DNA of 64,000 nucleotides from Bolinopsis microptera (Eukaryota; Ctenophora; Tentaculata; Lobata; Bolinopsidae): assembly GCF_026151205.1 (NCBI RefSeq), contig NC_087074.1:1736001-1800000 (forward strand), written 5' to 3'. Shown in pieces: positions 1 through 13,100 of the stretch. A model generated the notes under the pieces. That model saw only the letters and a program-made list of their open reading frames with translations. It made no database searches and was not told the origin of the DNA. Numbering within the stretch: the stretch's first letter is position 1; every line of letters begins with the position of its first letter. The translations under genes and the position numbers were made by a program.

Positions 1-459
1 CATGGACACAAAAAGTCAATTTAGACATGATAAGACCTCCATAGTCGTAACGCGCGATGACATTTTAGCAAAACAAGCACTCCTGAAAGTGCGCACTGTA
101 ACCATTTGCGCGCGCTTATCATGTGTTTTATTTATACATAGCTGGCTCTCGGCCGGAAACACTATCATTAACCTCGCATGACATGTTTCGTGAACCAACC
201 CACATCTGCTCAGAGTTTAGAGTAGAAAATTGAATTCTTGAGCGATTCGACAAATCTGGGATGGTAAAATTCCAGGCAATTTGTTATCCAGGATTTTGTA
301 GACAAATTAGTACACTAGTTTTTAATAATAATACGAAGCTTGGGAAAATTTGAAATATTACTGAGTTTATCTATTTGAAATTGATTGACTAAAAAGATAA
401 GGACTCGACTAAATGTTTGGTTCCTCCACAATTAAACAATATGGTTACACTAATTACAG

Positions 460-1100
460 TGACGGAGCCCTGTTGAAAATGTTCGGAAGATTGGAGATAC
501 TGTGTAAGTCATGCGGCTACCTCCTACAATCTGCGGTAAGTTTTATTTGATTGTGGTATGAAGGCGAGGGAGTCATGTTTCATATATCTGGAATTATTGC
601 ACGCTCAGACAGATACGGTCCGGAATGATTTGTGATAATAAAAATACTTTACACCTGTCTACTTCAGCTCATTTTAAATTAAATAAGATGACGTAAATGA
701 CTCTGACACCCTGTTGTAAGAGAATATGTTTTCAGGGGCTCCCTCTCATGCTGCTAGAGAAATACTCCGACTCAATTTCCTCCTGCTCCGAGTTGGGACT
801 GGTTAGTCAATCATATTTTGAGATATTTTCTATACTTTTCCAGGGGCAATCCACTGAACCCCCTTCACTATTGTACTTGGATAATATAATATCTTGGTAT
901 TTAGTAGCGCACATTGTTGTTTCATGTAAATTGAAATCGGAAGCCCTGAAGATAACATCTTGATAAAATCTCAGATGATACACAGGATCCTAGAGAGAAC
1001 CGTCTCTCAAAGTATGGGTACCCGGGAGCTGAAACTACTGTTACAACACATTAAACACCCTAAATCAGAGCTGGTGGCCCTGCAGTCTGATAACAATATC
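460..1100 (+). CDS. LYST: LYST exons before the ConA-like domain (four exons)
   Basis: Four short exons: 460-535, 736-801, 844-896 and 986-1100. Each is bounded by AG/GT and the chain is open: phases are 0 at 535/736 and 801/844, 2 at 896/986 and 0 at 1100. Residues such as [31 protein letters not shown] and [20 protein letters not shown] look like the helical repeats that precede the ConA-like domain in BEACH proteins. That this belongs to the same gene as the terminal BEACH exon is inferred from phase continuity with the exons at 4492 and 15024 and from domain order. An alternative is the end of a separate gene, but no stop codon or poly(A) signal is seen. Confidence 0.65.
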
Positions 1101-4100
1101 GTGAGTACTTTTTGTTACATTTAAAAAAATCATATAAGAAAACGTGAAGTGAATAAATAAAATAATAAAATAAATAAAATAATAAAAAGATAATCAACAA
1201 CTTCATTTTCAATGGCGGAAATTAACATAGTAATCGTAGTGTGCAAATATTATGCCAAGATACTATAAAGCTATAATCGAATCACTCACATTTACTTTTA
1301 GACTTCCTGTTACGACAGCAATACCGAATACACTTATAGATACAGGTTATGAAAAAGAGGGCAGTTCCGGCTAAAGCTAAAAATGCCAATAATAGAAAAT
1401 CAAGATTCAAAATTTCATAAGACCATTGTTTTTCAACAATTCTGTTGATCAAAAATTCAGCATTTTTATTCTTAATGAGGAGATCGGAGTAAAACCTCAA
1501 AACATCGGTCCCTGCTCCAGGATCATTGACAGCAATCCGCACCGCCTCCCTCATATTCTCCACATGAACAGTTCTCCTCTCCACCATGACGTCCAGTGCT
1601 TGCTCCAGGCTCGCCGTACTGAGTTCCTCCCTGGTCAAACACACTCCGAACTCTCTGCTCCGTACCAGCCTAGCGTTGTGGTACTGATCAGCAAAGAGCG
1701 GGATACACAACAGAGGCACATTGTAATAGATACTCTCCATCCTGCCGTTATTACCACAGTGAGAGATGAAGAAGAGGATCTTGCCGCTGCCAAGCAGATC
1801 TTTCTGTGGAATCCATTTCTGGGACAGGAACTGTGTCTTTGTCACGTGGTACTGCTCTGCAATGTCCAAGTTCGTTTTCACGATCACGCAAAACTTCATC
1901 TTAGCTAGGGTGCGAATGATATCCTCCGATTTGGAAAGCTGAGTGATACCCTGGAAGTAGGTTCCGAATGATAAATACACCACGTGAGGGTACGGACAGT
2001 TGCTTATAAACTCACTGTAAAGGTCCGGGAGAGGGCTGATGACCCGGTCTATCAATTGGAGTGGTCCGAGGTAGAATGTGTTAGGTGGGGTTAGGTAGGG
2101 GAAGGAAAATGCCGGATGGTCGTTCACTAAGATAATATCAAACAGAGACAGGTAGTAGTCGTTTATAGACAGTCCCGTTTTCTCCATTTCTTCTTTAAAA
2201 AGGTTCGAAAGAACGGGATACATCTGGGCATAGAGTCGAACTTGTCTGAAAATATCAAGATTGAAAAAAATTTATCGCTCAAATCACCAACTGACAACTA
2301 AACCTGTTGTTGCTGATTTTAAAAGTATCAAAAGTGTATTTTTATCAATTCCTCTACTAGCTGACTAACCTCCATATAAGCTATGGTAACTATGGTAACT
2401 ATGGTAACTAACCTCCATATAAGCTATGGTAACTATGGTAACTATGGTAACTATGGTAACTATGGTAACTATGGTAACTATGGTAACTAGCTGCCTACTC
2501 TCCATATAAGCTATGGTAACTATGGTAACTATGGTAACTATGGTAACTATGGTAACTATGGTAACTATGGTAACTAGCTGCCTACTCTCCATATAAGCTA
2601 TGGTAACTATGGTAACTATGGTAACTAGCTGACTAACCTCCATATAAGCTATGGTAACTATGGTAACTATGGTAACTAGCTGACTAACCTCCATATAAGC
2701 TATGGTAACTATGGTAACTATGGTAACTATGGTAACTATGGTAACTATGGTAACTATGGTAACTATGGTAACTAGCTGACTAACCTCCATATAAGCTATG
2801 GTAACTATGGTAACTATGGTAACTAGCTGCCTACTCTCCATATAAGCTATGGTAACTATGGTAACTATGGTAACTATGGTAACTATGGTAACTATGGTAA
2901 CTATGGTAACTAGCTGACTAACCTCCATATAAGCTATGGTAACTATGGTAACTATGGTAACTATGGTAACTATGGTAACTATGGTAACTATGGTAACTAG
3001 CTGCCTACTCTCCATATAAGCTATGGTAACTATGGTAACTATGGTAACTAGCTGACTAACCTCCATATAAGCTATGGTAACTATGGTAACTATGGTAACT
3101 AGCTGACTAACCTCCATATAAGCTATGGTAACTATGGTAACTATGGTAACTATGGTAACTATGGTAACTATGGTAACTATGGTAACTATGGTAACTAGCT
3201 GACTAACCTCCATATAAGCTATGGTAACTATGGTAACTATGGTAACTAGCTGACTAACCTCCATATAAGCTATGGTAACTATGGTAACTATGGTAACTAT
3301 GGTAACTATGGTAACTATGGTAACTAGCTGACTAACCTCCATACAGTCTTCCACCTATCAGCTAGGGTTGGAGGACTCTCATTGACTTCGTTCATTGAAG
3401 CAATTTCGCTGTTATGTAACCCTGGTAAAGATTGGAAATCTCTCGGGCCCCTGAAGATGTTATAAGATAAAGAGACAAATATTTAATCGTATCTTAATCT
3501 TATATAATTTTAGATAAGTAAATATTGATAATGTTATTTATGATATAAATCTACTTACTTCATTTCTGAGACGCAGTAAAGTCCCAGTATCGGTATATCC
3601 AGGTGCACTAGTTTAGGACTTGCTCCCAACATCTCACTTTGTTCCAGAACGATAAGATCAAACTTGCCCTCGTGGAGTAATTCCGAAAACTTATCCCCGG
3701 TGTAATACGATATTGCGAGCTTATGAAACTCTGTGAAGACATCCTCAACTTGTTCAAGAAGATCAACTATCATGTCCTCTGAGGGCAGTGTGAGAGTTCT
3801 GTCTATAGCTCTCTCCCATCTTGTAAAGAATTCCCTACCTCCGGGGTCTCTATCATCAGCATAAGTTGTAAAACCAAAGTTTCTGTCACTAAAGTCAACT
3901 CTAGGATCTTCATGGGCCGTCAAGACGGTTACATTGTGCCCAAACTCCACTAATTTACCGGCCACTTCAGTAGTGATATACAGGTGGGAACCACGGAGTC
4001 CTGATATCACCAAAACGTTTGCGGAGTCTAGTAGGGTGGGCAGCAGGAGGAGGAGAATAAACTGGTAAAATGGCATAACAAAGATATTATGCAAAGAAAT

Positions 4101-7100
4101 TTGAGCGAGAAACGAAAAGCCGGAGAGCTGCGTTTTAAAATTATTTAACAAGAAACTTCAAATTGAGTTTACGGCTACTGTATCATATGACTGGAATGAA
4201 ATGAAAATACATAAAACTGTAGCAAATGATTTTTGTACGTGTCTGGTTAGACAAAAATGACATTCGCGTTAATCATATCGTGAGTTCTGTAGAAGGAAGT
4301 AAATTTTGTGAAGGAATAAAAATACTAGATTCTTAGAATTAGGAGAACGCTTCATAATTACATTTTAATTACGGGAAAGTTTTCTTAAACGTTGACTGCA
4401 ACATGAAATTACTATGGTAACGAGTAACTATGGTAACAATGGTAACAATGGTAACAATGGAAATTACCTCCATTATTGATACTATTGCCAGGTATCCCTG
4501 CTGCGAACACTGCACAAATCCCTGGGAGAGGACCCTGGTACACCAACACACAGTATTTCCTCAGCACAGTCCGCTCAGGTCAGTCACTACTGACAAGTTT
4601 CATTAAATTAAGTTATTTGGTGGTTACTTAGTAAATTACAGTTATTTAGTAGTTACTTAGTAAATTACAGTTATTTAGTAGTTACTTAGTAAATTACAGT
4701 TATTTAGTGGTTACTTAGTAAATTACAGTTATTTAGTAGTTACTTAATATTTAACAGTTATTTTGGGGTTACTTAGTAAATTACAGTTATTTAGTAGTTA
4801 CTTAGTAAATTACAGTTATTTAGTTACTTAGTGAATTACAGTTATTTAGTGGTTACTTAATAATTAACAGTTATTTTGTGGTTACTTAGTAAATTACATT
4901 TATTTAGTAGTTACTTAATAATTAACAGTTATTTTGTGGTTACTTAGTAAATTACAGTTATTTAGTAGTTACTTAGTAAATTACAGTTATTTAGTAGTTA
5001 CTTAGTAAATTACAGTTATTTAGTGGTTACTTAGTAAATTACAGTTATTTAGTAGTTACTTAATAATTAACAGTTATTTTGTGGTTACTTAGTAAATTAC
5101 AGTTATTTAGTAGTTACTTAGTAAATTACAGTTATTTAGTAGTTACTTAGTAAATTACAGTTATTTATTAGTTACTTAGTAAATTACAGTTATTTAGTAG
5201 TTACTTAGTAAATTACAGTTATTTAGTAGTTACTTAGTAAATTACAGTTATTTAGTAGTTACTTAGTAAATTACAGTTATTTAGTAGTTACTTAGTAAAT
5301 TACAGTTATTTAGTGGTTACTTAGTAAATTACAGTTATTTAGTAGTTACTTAATATTTAACAGTTATTTTGGGGTTACTTAGTAAATTACAGTTATTTAG
5401 TAGTTACTTAGTAAATTACAGTTATTTAGTTACTTAGTGAATTACAGTTATTTAGTGGTTACTTAGTAAATTACAGTTATTTAGTAGTTACTTAATAATT
5501 AACAGTTATTTTGTGGTTACTTAGTAAATTACAGTTATTTAGTAGTTACTTAGTAAATTACAGTTATTTATTAGTTACTTAGTAAATTACAATTATTTAG
5601 TAGTTACTTAGTAAATTACAGTTATTTAGTAGTTACTTAGTAAATTACAGTTATTTAGTAGTTACTTAGTAAATTACAGTTATTTAGTAGTTACTTAGTA
5701 AATTACAGTTATTTAGTAGTTACTTAGTAAATTACAGTTATTTAGTAGTTACTTAGTAAATTACAGTTATTTAGTAGTTACTTAATAATTAACAGTTATT
5801 TTGTGGTTACTTAGTAAATTACATTTATTTAGTAGTTACTTAATAATTAACAGTTATTTTGTGGTTACTTAGCAAATTACAGTTATTTAGTAGTTACTTA
5901 GTAAATTACAGTTATTTAGTAGTTACTTAGTAAATTACAGTTATTTAGTGGTTACTTAGTAAATTACAGTTATTTAGTAGTTACTTAATAATTAACAGTT
6001 ATTTTGTGGTTACTTAGTAAATTACAGTTATTCGTTATTTTCGATAATTTGATTTTACAAAGTATTACACGAGAAAGAATTGATAGACTTATACATCGCG
6101 AAGAAAATAAAGATCAATAGCTAAAATACATGGAATTTAAACAAACATTTGAACGCTGCTACAGAGTGCGCTCATTGGCCTGCAAGTTTAACCCCCCAGC
6201 TGTAGTAACTATAGTCACTATGGTAACTATAGTAACTATGGCAACTCCAGCTGGATTGGCATTTTTAGAACCCTATTATAATAATTGTATATAAAATCGG
6301 TTTAATTAATAACACAATACCACGTATAATCTAACAAATCAACCCTGTTGGGGGGGGGGGCTGTTTACACAATAGGGGGGGGGGGGGGGGGGGGGGCGGG
6401 GGGGCTGTTTACACAATAGGGGGGGGCTGTTTACACTATAGGTGGGGGGGGGGGGCTGTTAACACAATAGGGGGGGGGGGGCTGTGGGGGGGATGTTTAC
6501 ACAATAGCTTGAATTCATGAAATGAATTATAAATATGATCACAAAAATTTAAACGCTGTGAAAAATGTAACATATATTGAATATTCAACATTCTAAATTC
6601 GCTTATTTATTCCCTATCCTCGTTTGTTGCATTAAGGGAGTCATCTGGGTCACTTCCTGGGCCTATTTTGGATCACTATTATGAGTTACATTCAAGTTTC
6701 GAATTTGATGCATATGGTAACTATGGTTACTATGGTTACTATGGTAACTATGGTTACTATGGTAACTATGGTTACTATGGTAACTATGATAACTATAGTA
6801 ACTATGGTAACTATGGTAACTATGGTAACTGTGGTAACTATGGTAACTATTGTAACTATGGTAACTATGGTAACTATGGTAACTACAACTCTAAAGCCAC
6901 GCCTGAGTACGAAGCAGTATCCTAGGGGTCTTATCACTTGGTCCAGAAACCCCTCTAGTGCCCGCTCTGTGCATGACGGCCTCATTGTCCCATATCACGA
7001 TATCCCCCCTCCTCCAATAGTGCACATACTTCTCGCCCCTCCCCACCACCTCCTCCAGCACCTGAGACAGGTACTCGGGGCTGTGCCCCTGCTCCGTTAC

Positions 7101-10100
7101 CATATACACGTCCACATACACGCACTTTCTCCCGCTACCCGGGTGCAGGTAGACCACCCTGTGTCTCTTCACCAGCGGGTACAGGGAGTAGTCCTCCTCG
7201 GTCCCGTTTGCAAAGTCTGGGATGCTTCTCACTGAGACTGTGTACACTATCTCTGAGAGCTCCTCTAGAGCGGACTTGCTCAGCTTCCTGGACACGGTCT
7301 CACAAGTGTCCACGAAGTTAGTTGTGGACCGGTTCTCCGCTACGTCATCAGCGTACAGCATGCTCAATAAGTAGCCGTTTTCTTGGAAGTCCCCGTCCTT
7401 GTGCCAGTAGCAGCCAAAGCAGTGTGTTTTTCCCTTCCAAGTACCGTTATGCCAGTAGTTTGACGCTCTCTGGATCGCGGGAAAGCCTACTTCTGGGTCT
7501 TTTCCTTCAAAGGACAGAGGTAGGACGATTATTTCACCTAACTTAGAAGTGAAGTCAACCTGCTGCTGTCTTGTTAGGGTCTGGTTCCTAATCACTACAA
7601 CTCCGTGCTCTACAATGCTAGATAGTATGAATTTAGCGTCCGTTTGGGTAAGCTTGTTAACATCTCCAATCTGGCTGATAACATATCCCATCTTAGCGGG
7701 TCCCTGAGCAGGCTTGCAGACATCCTCGTTACTATGGTAACTATCATCCTCGTTATTTATCTCAGTGCAATAAATAAGATGGAAAACGCTCAGTTGTGTG
7801 AGGAATCTCATTAACATGATCCGCCCGGTTTCTGAAAGTATGAAATCAAATATTGTTGCACCTACGCGTTGTACTTTATAATTAAAAGTATTGTTCGTTA
7901 GGTTATAAATGCGATTCAATTTAAAAACATGTTATGCTATTTAACGAATATCTGATCGAGAGAACATTAATTGCTGTTTTAAGAAAATTAATTCTGATAA
8001 TTAAAGAGCAAAAAACATTTTATATTAGAAATTAAATACGGTATAATAAAAGCAGTATAACTATTCTAGTAGCAGAGTGTGCGTTACGAGATTTATATGG
8101 TACGAAATTCGGTGGTTTTTCGAAAAAAAATCCCATATTTTCGGACTACCAAAATTTAAGTATTCACGTATTTTGCTTAATTATGACTTATCGATATATC
8201 ATCAATATACTAAGTTATAAGTATGATTTACCGAATAAATGAACATTAGTATTCGATCATGGATTGCTTTAAAAATCATTTCATAAATTTACATTAAAAT
8301 TTAAAATACTATAAACGTCGAAATGCGAAAGAACGCACTGGAGAACAGGCCTGAGAGCAACTGGGTTTATGTTCAAAATAATTCTAGTGACCTAAATGAT
8401 GTGGGAACGAAAATATGGGTTTTTTTCTTAAAAACCGCCGAATTTCGTACCCCAAATTAAATCATGGTATTTGAGAAAATTAATAATATTAAGGTCATAC
8501 ATCCAATATTAAACATAAAGCTTGAAAAATTATAACTCAATTTCTGATGATCTCCAAGCTGTGAGGGAGAGAGAAAAAAGGTGACACTTAGGCATCACAT
8601 ATTTTGGGGCACAAAACTATCAAGTAAACCTCTTACCACCGGCCGATTAAAAGAAAACTCAAGCTATTTGTAACAGTTACAACAGTATATATTAGTAACA
8701 AATTTCTATGGGATACTTTTAGGAATTCGGGAAAGGATGATGAAAGGAAATAGTTGAGTTTAAGCATTATGATAATATCCTGATTCCTGATAATATCTAT
8801 ATTGTATTTTAAACTTGACGAAATCCCACCGGCAACGGGGTCATATGAAATTTTATGAAATAAAGCATTTATATCCCGCTTATATCAACAACCAATATTA
8901 TTAAAAATAAGAATTGCCGACTTCAAAGCGGCTGGCATGGTGACAAAAGTGATAATTTAAACTCCAGAATGCATGTATATTCTCAGTAAATGTAAAGTGT
9001 AAGAGTTCATATAAAATGATATATATTTTATTTTACACCCTGATATTTGCAAGGTAGCACTCGAAAGAGGATAGTGTCTCAACAAAGAATGTTCCAAGTT
9101 TCACCCCCTTTCTTGTAGAAAGAAGAAAAAGGAAGAACCCACTCGGGACAGGAATCAGAGATCCGGTATGCAGACAACCTCTATTTATAACTCTTCTTCT
9201 AGTTCGAGTGGTTTTTTAGAGCTACGAGACTTGGTCACGGGGATGGCGGCCAAGTTAGCAGCTCTAGAAAAGAAAATGGATCAAAGTGCCCCGTCCTCAG
9301 TGTGCCACCCTCCAGCACAACCAGCGGGACAAATGTTCTACCCATCCCAAGCAGCTCCTGCGATGATGAGTTTAGGTGTTCCCAGGCTACCCCAGCACCA
9401 GACTCCCTTCTCTCTTCCCTCCTACTTCTAAACGCTAGGAGCTTAAACCCCTCCGCTAAGAGTGCCGGGAGGTGGAAGCTGCAGGACCTTATAGGTCACT
9501 TAGACGAGAAGCGACAGGACGGACACCTGTTTCCTTTTATCGCCATCACAGAATCCTGGCTGAAATCATACCACCATGATGCTCAGTTAGAGGTTCCAGG
9601 ATACTCTCTATCTCGGTGTGATCGCAGTAAAAGGAGTGGTGGGGGAGTTATGCTGTACTCTCTATCTTCTATCCCAGTCTCCCTATCAGAGAGTTTTGAT
9701 GATAGTGTTTGTCAGGGGATCATCAATCTCTACCCCTCTGCTAAACTCTGTGTTGCAGTGGCGTACAGACCTCCTGATGCAACGGCCGCCAGTTTCTCAA
9801 AACTATTGGACAGCTTTACTCATGTTATTGAGAACTGCGCTCCGAGCGACTACGACCTCTTCGTAACAGGGGACTTTAACTTACCACAGGTGGATTGGGA
9901 AACGCTCCAAATCCGAAGTGGGGGACATCAGACTCCAATCTCTCTGCTCAGTGTTTGATACGGTTTATGTCCACTCACCTGCTCAGCCAGATGGTTACAA
10001 CCCCGACCAGAGGGAGCAATGTGCTGGATCTGATAATGTGCAACAACGATCGGCTGGTGTGCGATGTAAGCTGCGAAGCTACAGAAATGTCCGATCACAA

Positions 10101-13100
10101 CATGGTTAATGCTCTCCTCTCTTTTAACCCTGCATTACTCGAGGAAGCTAAGCTCACGTATCTGGACGAAATGAACTTTCGGGCTCTAGATTTTAACCAT
10201 ACTGATTTCGAGGAACTTAACGAAGCTCTCAGTAGTGTGGACTGGAAACAGGTTCGAGGTTCCACTACCTTTGAAGAATTTCCGATAAATTTTACACGTA
10301 AAGTTCTAAACGTTTGTCTTGAAAATGTCCCAAGGAAACGACCTCCTAAAGGAAAACCGAATGTCTACAACTCGCTGAGAAGGAAGAAGTCAAGACTCAA
10401 GAATCGTCTTTCAGCGGCAGAGTGCAGCGGCGACCATGCTCGAATGAAACAGCTTGAAGACGAAATCGGATTAATCAGCTTTGAGATTAAGGAAGCTATA
10501 GTACACCATTTTGATGAGGGCGAAAGGAGAGCGGTGAATAAGATAAAAGCTAATCTGAAATACTTTTATTCCTACGCGAAATCGTTCTCCAAAGTGAAGC
10601 AAAACATCACAACTCTTCTTAATAGTGAAAATAAGCTTGTCACAGAGAAGAAGGATCTTGCGAACATCCTCCAGACTCAGTTTTGCTCAGTCTATAGTGA
10701 CCCTAACTGCCCCTACAAATCCATGCCTGAATTTGCGGTGCCGCCCATTACTTGTCGAGATAAAGAACTTGTCCTCACTCTCGACCACGTAAAGGACGCT
10801 ATATCGGAACTAAAGCTTGACTCTGCACCGGGACCCGATGGCATCCCCTCCATCCTGCTGAAAAGATGTACCTCTAGCTTAGCGGTCCCTATCTATCTCA
10901 TCTGGACAGAATCTATGTCGTCTGGCATCGTCCCAAGCTACTACAAGACCGGATATGTCACTCCTCTCTTCAAGAAAGGTAGCAGATGTGAAGCTGTAAA
11001 CTATAGACCTGTGACGCTGACTTCCCACGTAGTGAAGGTGTATGAAAGGGTCGTCAGAAAGCACATGACCCAGTACCTTGATTCTAATGATCTGTTATCG
11101 GACAAACAGCACGGATTCAGGTCAAATAGAAGCTGTCTCACCCAAATGTTGGAGCACTTTGACGACATATAATACGAAGGTTTCACGAAAGGAAATGACA
11201 CCGATTCAATCTACCTCGACTTTGCAAAAGCTTTTGACAAAGTCGACTTGGATCTACTTCTTCTAAAGATGAAAAGATATGGATTCCAGGAGAAGCTCTT
11301 AAGATGGATTCAATCCTTCTTAACTGGTCGTGACCAAGTTGTTGTCGTGAACGGTGTGCATTCAGACAGCGCTAAGGTGTTAAGCGGGGTGCCTCAGGGC
11401 AGTGTTTTAGGTCCACTGTTCTTCCTGTTGTTCATCAACGACCTAGAGGACGTGGTTAAGCATTCTAGAGTGAGCTTCTTCGCAGACGATACTAGGGTTT
11501 CCAAGCAAATTAGCTGCCTTGAAGACTGCCAACTTCTTCAGACTGATCTTTACAGCATTATAGATTGGTCCCTATGTAACAACATGAAGTTACACGAGCA
11601 GAAGTTCGAACTCCTAAACCACCTACACAATAAGAGGAACTTATCAAGTGAACTTCCCTTCTACGTAGAAAGTCTCCTCTACAAGGTTTCTAGTGACGTC
11701 ACTCTTTATCCCGTAGAAAACGTTAGAGACCTTGGTGTAAAAGTGTCAAGAGATCTGAGCTGGTCTAAACACGTCGGGGATATGGTCACCAAAGCTTGAA
11801 GTAAACTGTCTTGGGTGTTCAGTGTGTTTAAGACACGGGATAAAGTGGTTATGATGACCCTCTACAAGTCTCTAGTCAGAAGCTTATTGGAGTACTGTTG
11901 TCCGCTGTGGGACCCAGTCAAGACGACAGAGATTCAGCTTTTGGAGGGGGTCCAGCGTACCTTTACAAGCCGCATTGGTGGTCTATACAGCTTAAACTAC
12001 TGGGAGAGGCTAGCTCATTTGAAGTTAATGTCCCTGCAACGGAGAAGGGAGAGATACATCATCTTGATGATGTGGAAAACGTACCATAACGTTGTTCCAA
12101 ATAGCTGTAGCATCGAGTTTGTGGAAACATCCAGATATGGCACTAAAGCAGTTGTTCCTTCTCTATCAAAGTCGAGTTCGATGAGAAACCAGACACTGTA
12201 CGATAGCTCGTTCGCAGTAAAAGGATCCAAACTGTGGAATAAGGTGCCGACTGAAGTGAAAGCCGAGAAAACGTTTGCCAGCTTCAAAGTCAGTTTGTCG
12301 AAGTTTCTTGCTTTGATACCGGATAACCCTCCGGTTTCCGGTTATACGTGCAGCTGGTCGAATTCCTTGGTAGACTACACGCCATCACGGTGGTCAGACA
12401 TCTGATGACCCTTCCTGCTACGAGGATAAACCTTACCAAGTTACCAAGTTAGTTAGTTAGATAAGAAGTAAACTATTATATCTCACTCATCTATTCACAA
12501 ATTCTACTAGTCCTGATAAAATGATGTTTATTAGGATTTTCCTTGACCTTCCTCTTTAAATCTAGAACCAACTGTTTATGTACTGCACGCTCCTCCGGCG
12601 ACCGATCCGGTGAAATAAAGACAGTTTTAAAACACTGAGACAGTCTGAGGTCTATAGCTTTAATCAGTATCTGATGAACGGTGCTAGAGCTTCCAAATGA
12701 TACTTTAACAGCTCTGTGTTTTTCAGCAGCTTTATTACCAATTCGAGCAGCTTCGAAGCGTGGCTTCTCTGCCATTTTTTCAAACACATCGCAAATTTTA
12801 TCGCTGAGTTTCTCTCCTACATCCTCCTTGAGACCAAAAATCAACACATTTCATAGGGGAAAAAAACACTGAAAATTGACCAAAAACCGACCCCTCTTCC
12901 TGACCAATTTCAGTTTGCAAATGGAGTTGGAACCTCGCGATTTTTACCAGGGTAGTAGGAAAAAGACAGAAATAGAAGCCGGAAATCTCAGAATTTTGAT
13001 TTAGGCTTCAAATTTTGTTTATTTAACGTCGGAAGTGAGGCAAAATTAACGTTAAAATAATGGCGTTATTTTAGCAAAGGTTACATGCGTCGTTGCTTAG

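Larger units (their letters stand above)
9100..12470 (+). mobile_element. CR1/jockey-type non-LTR retrotransposon (LINE), nearly full coding region, inactivated
   Basis: A sense-oriented LINE in the LYST intron. After a short N-terminal ORF (9168-9431) come an apurinic-type endonuclease (from about 9420), a reverse transcriptase (about 10.75-11.6 kb) and a C-terminal region ending at 12405. The 3' end is a short tandem tail (TTACCAAG, then TTAGTTAGTTAG at about 12436-12463), as in CR1/L2-like elements that end in microsatellites rather than poly(A). Inactivating changes are a frame change near 9.9 kb and in-frame stops TAA 11170-11172 and TGA 11797-11799. Few lesions in 3.3 kb suggest a recent insertion. 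No clear target duplication was found. Confidence 0.88.

Noticed and set aside
1426-1908. 160-codon plus-strand ORF opposite the UGT exon 2
   Set aside because: Shadow of the UGT coding strand; no motif, and the opposite strand has the complete UGT signature.
2365-3354. 329-codon minus-strand ORF (repeats of VTI and [10 protein letters not shown])
   Set aside because: It is the 9-bp minisatellite read as codons; every frame is open because the unit lacks stops. It lies in the UGT intron.
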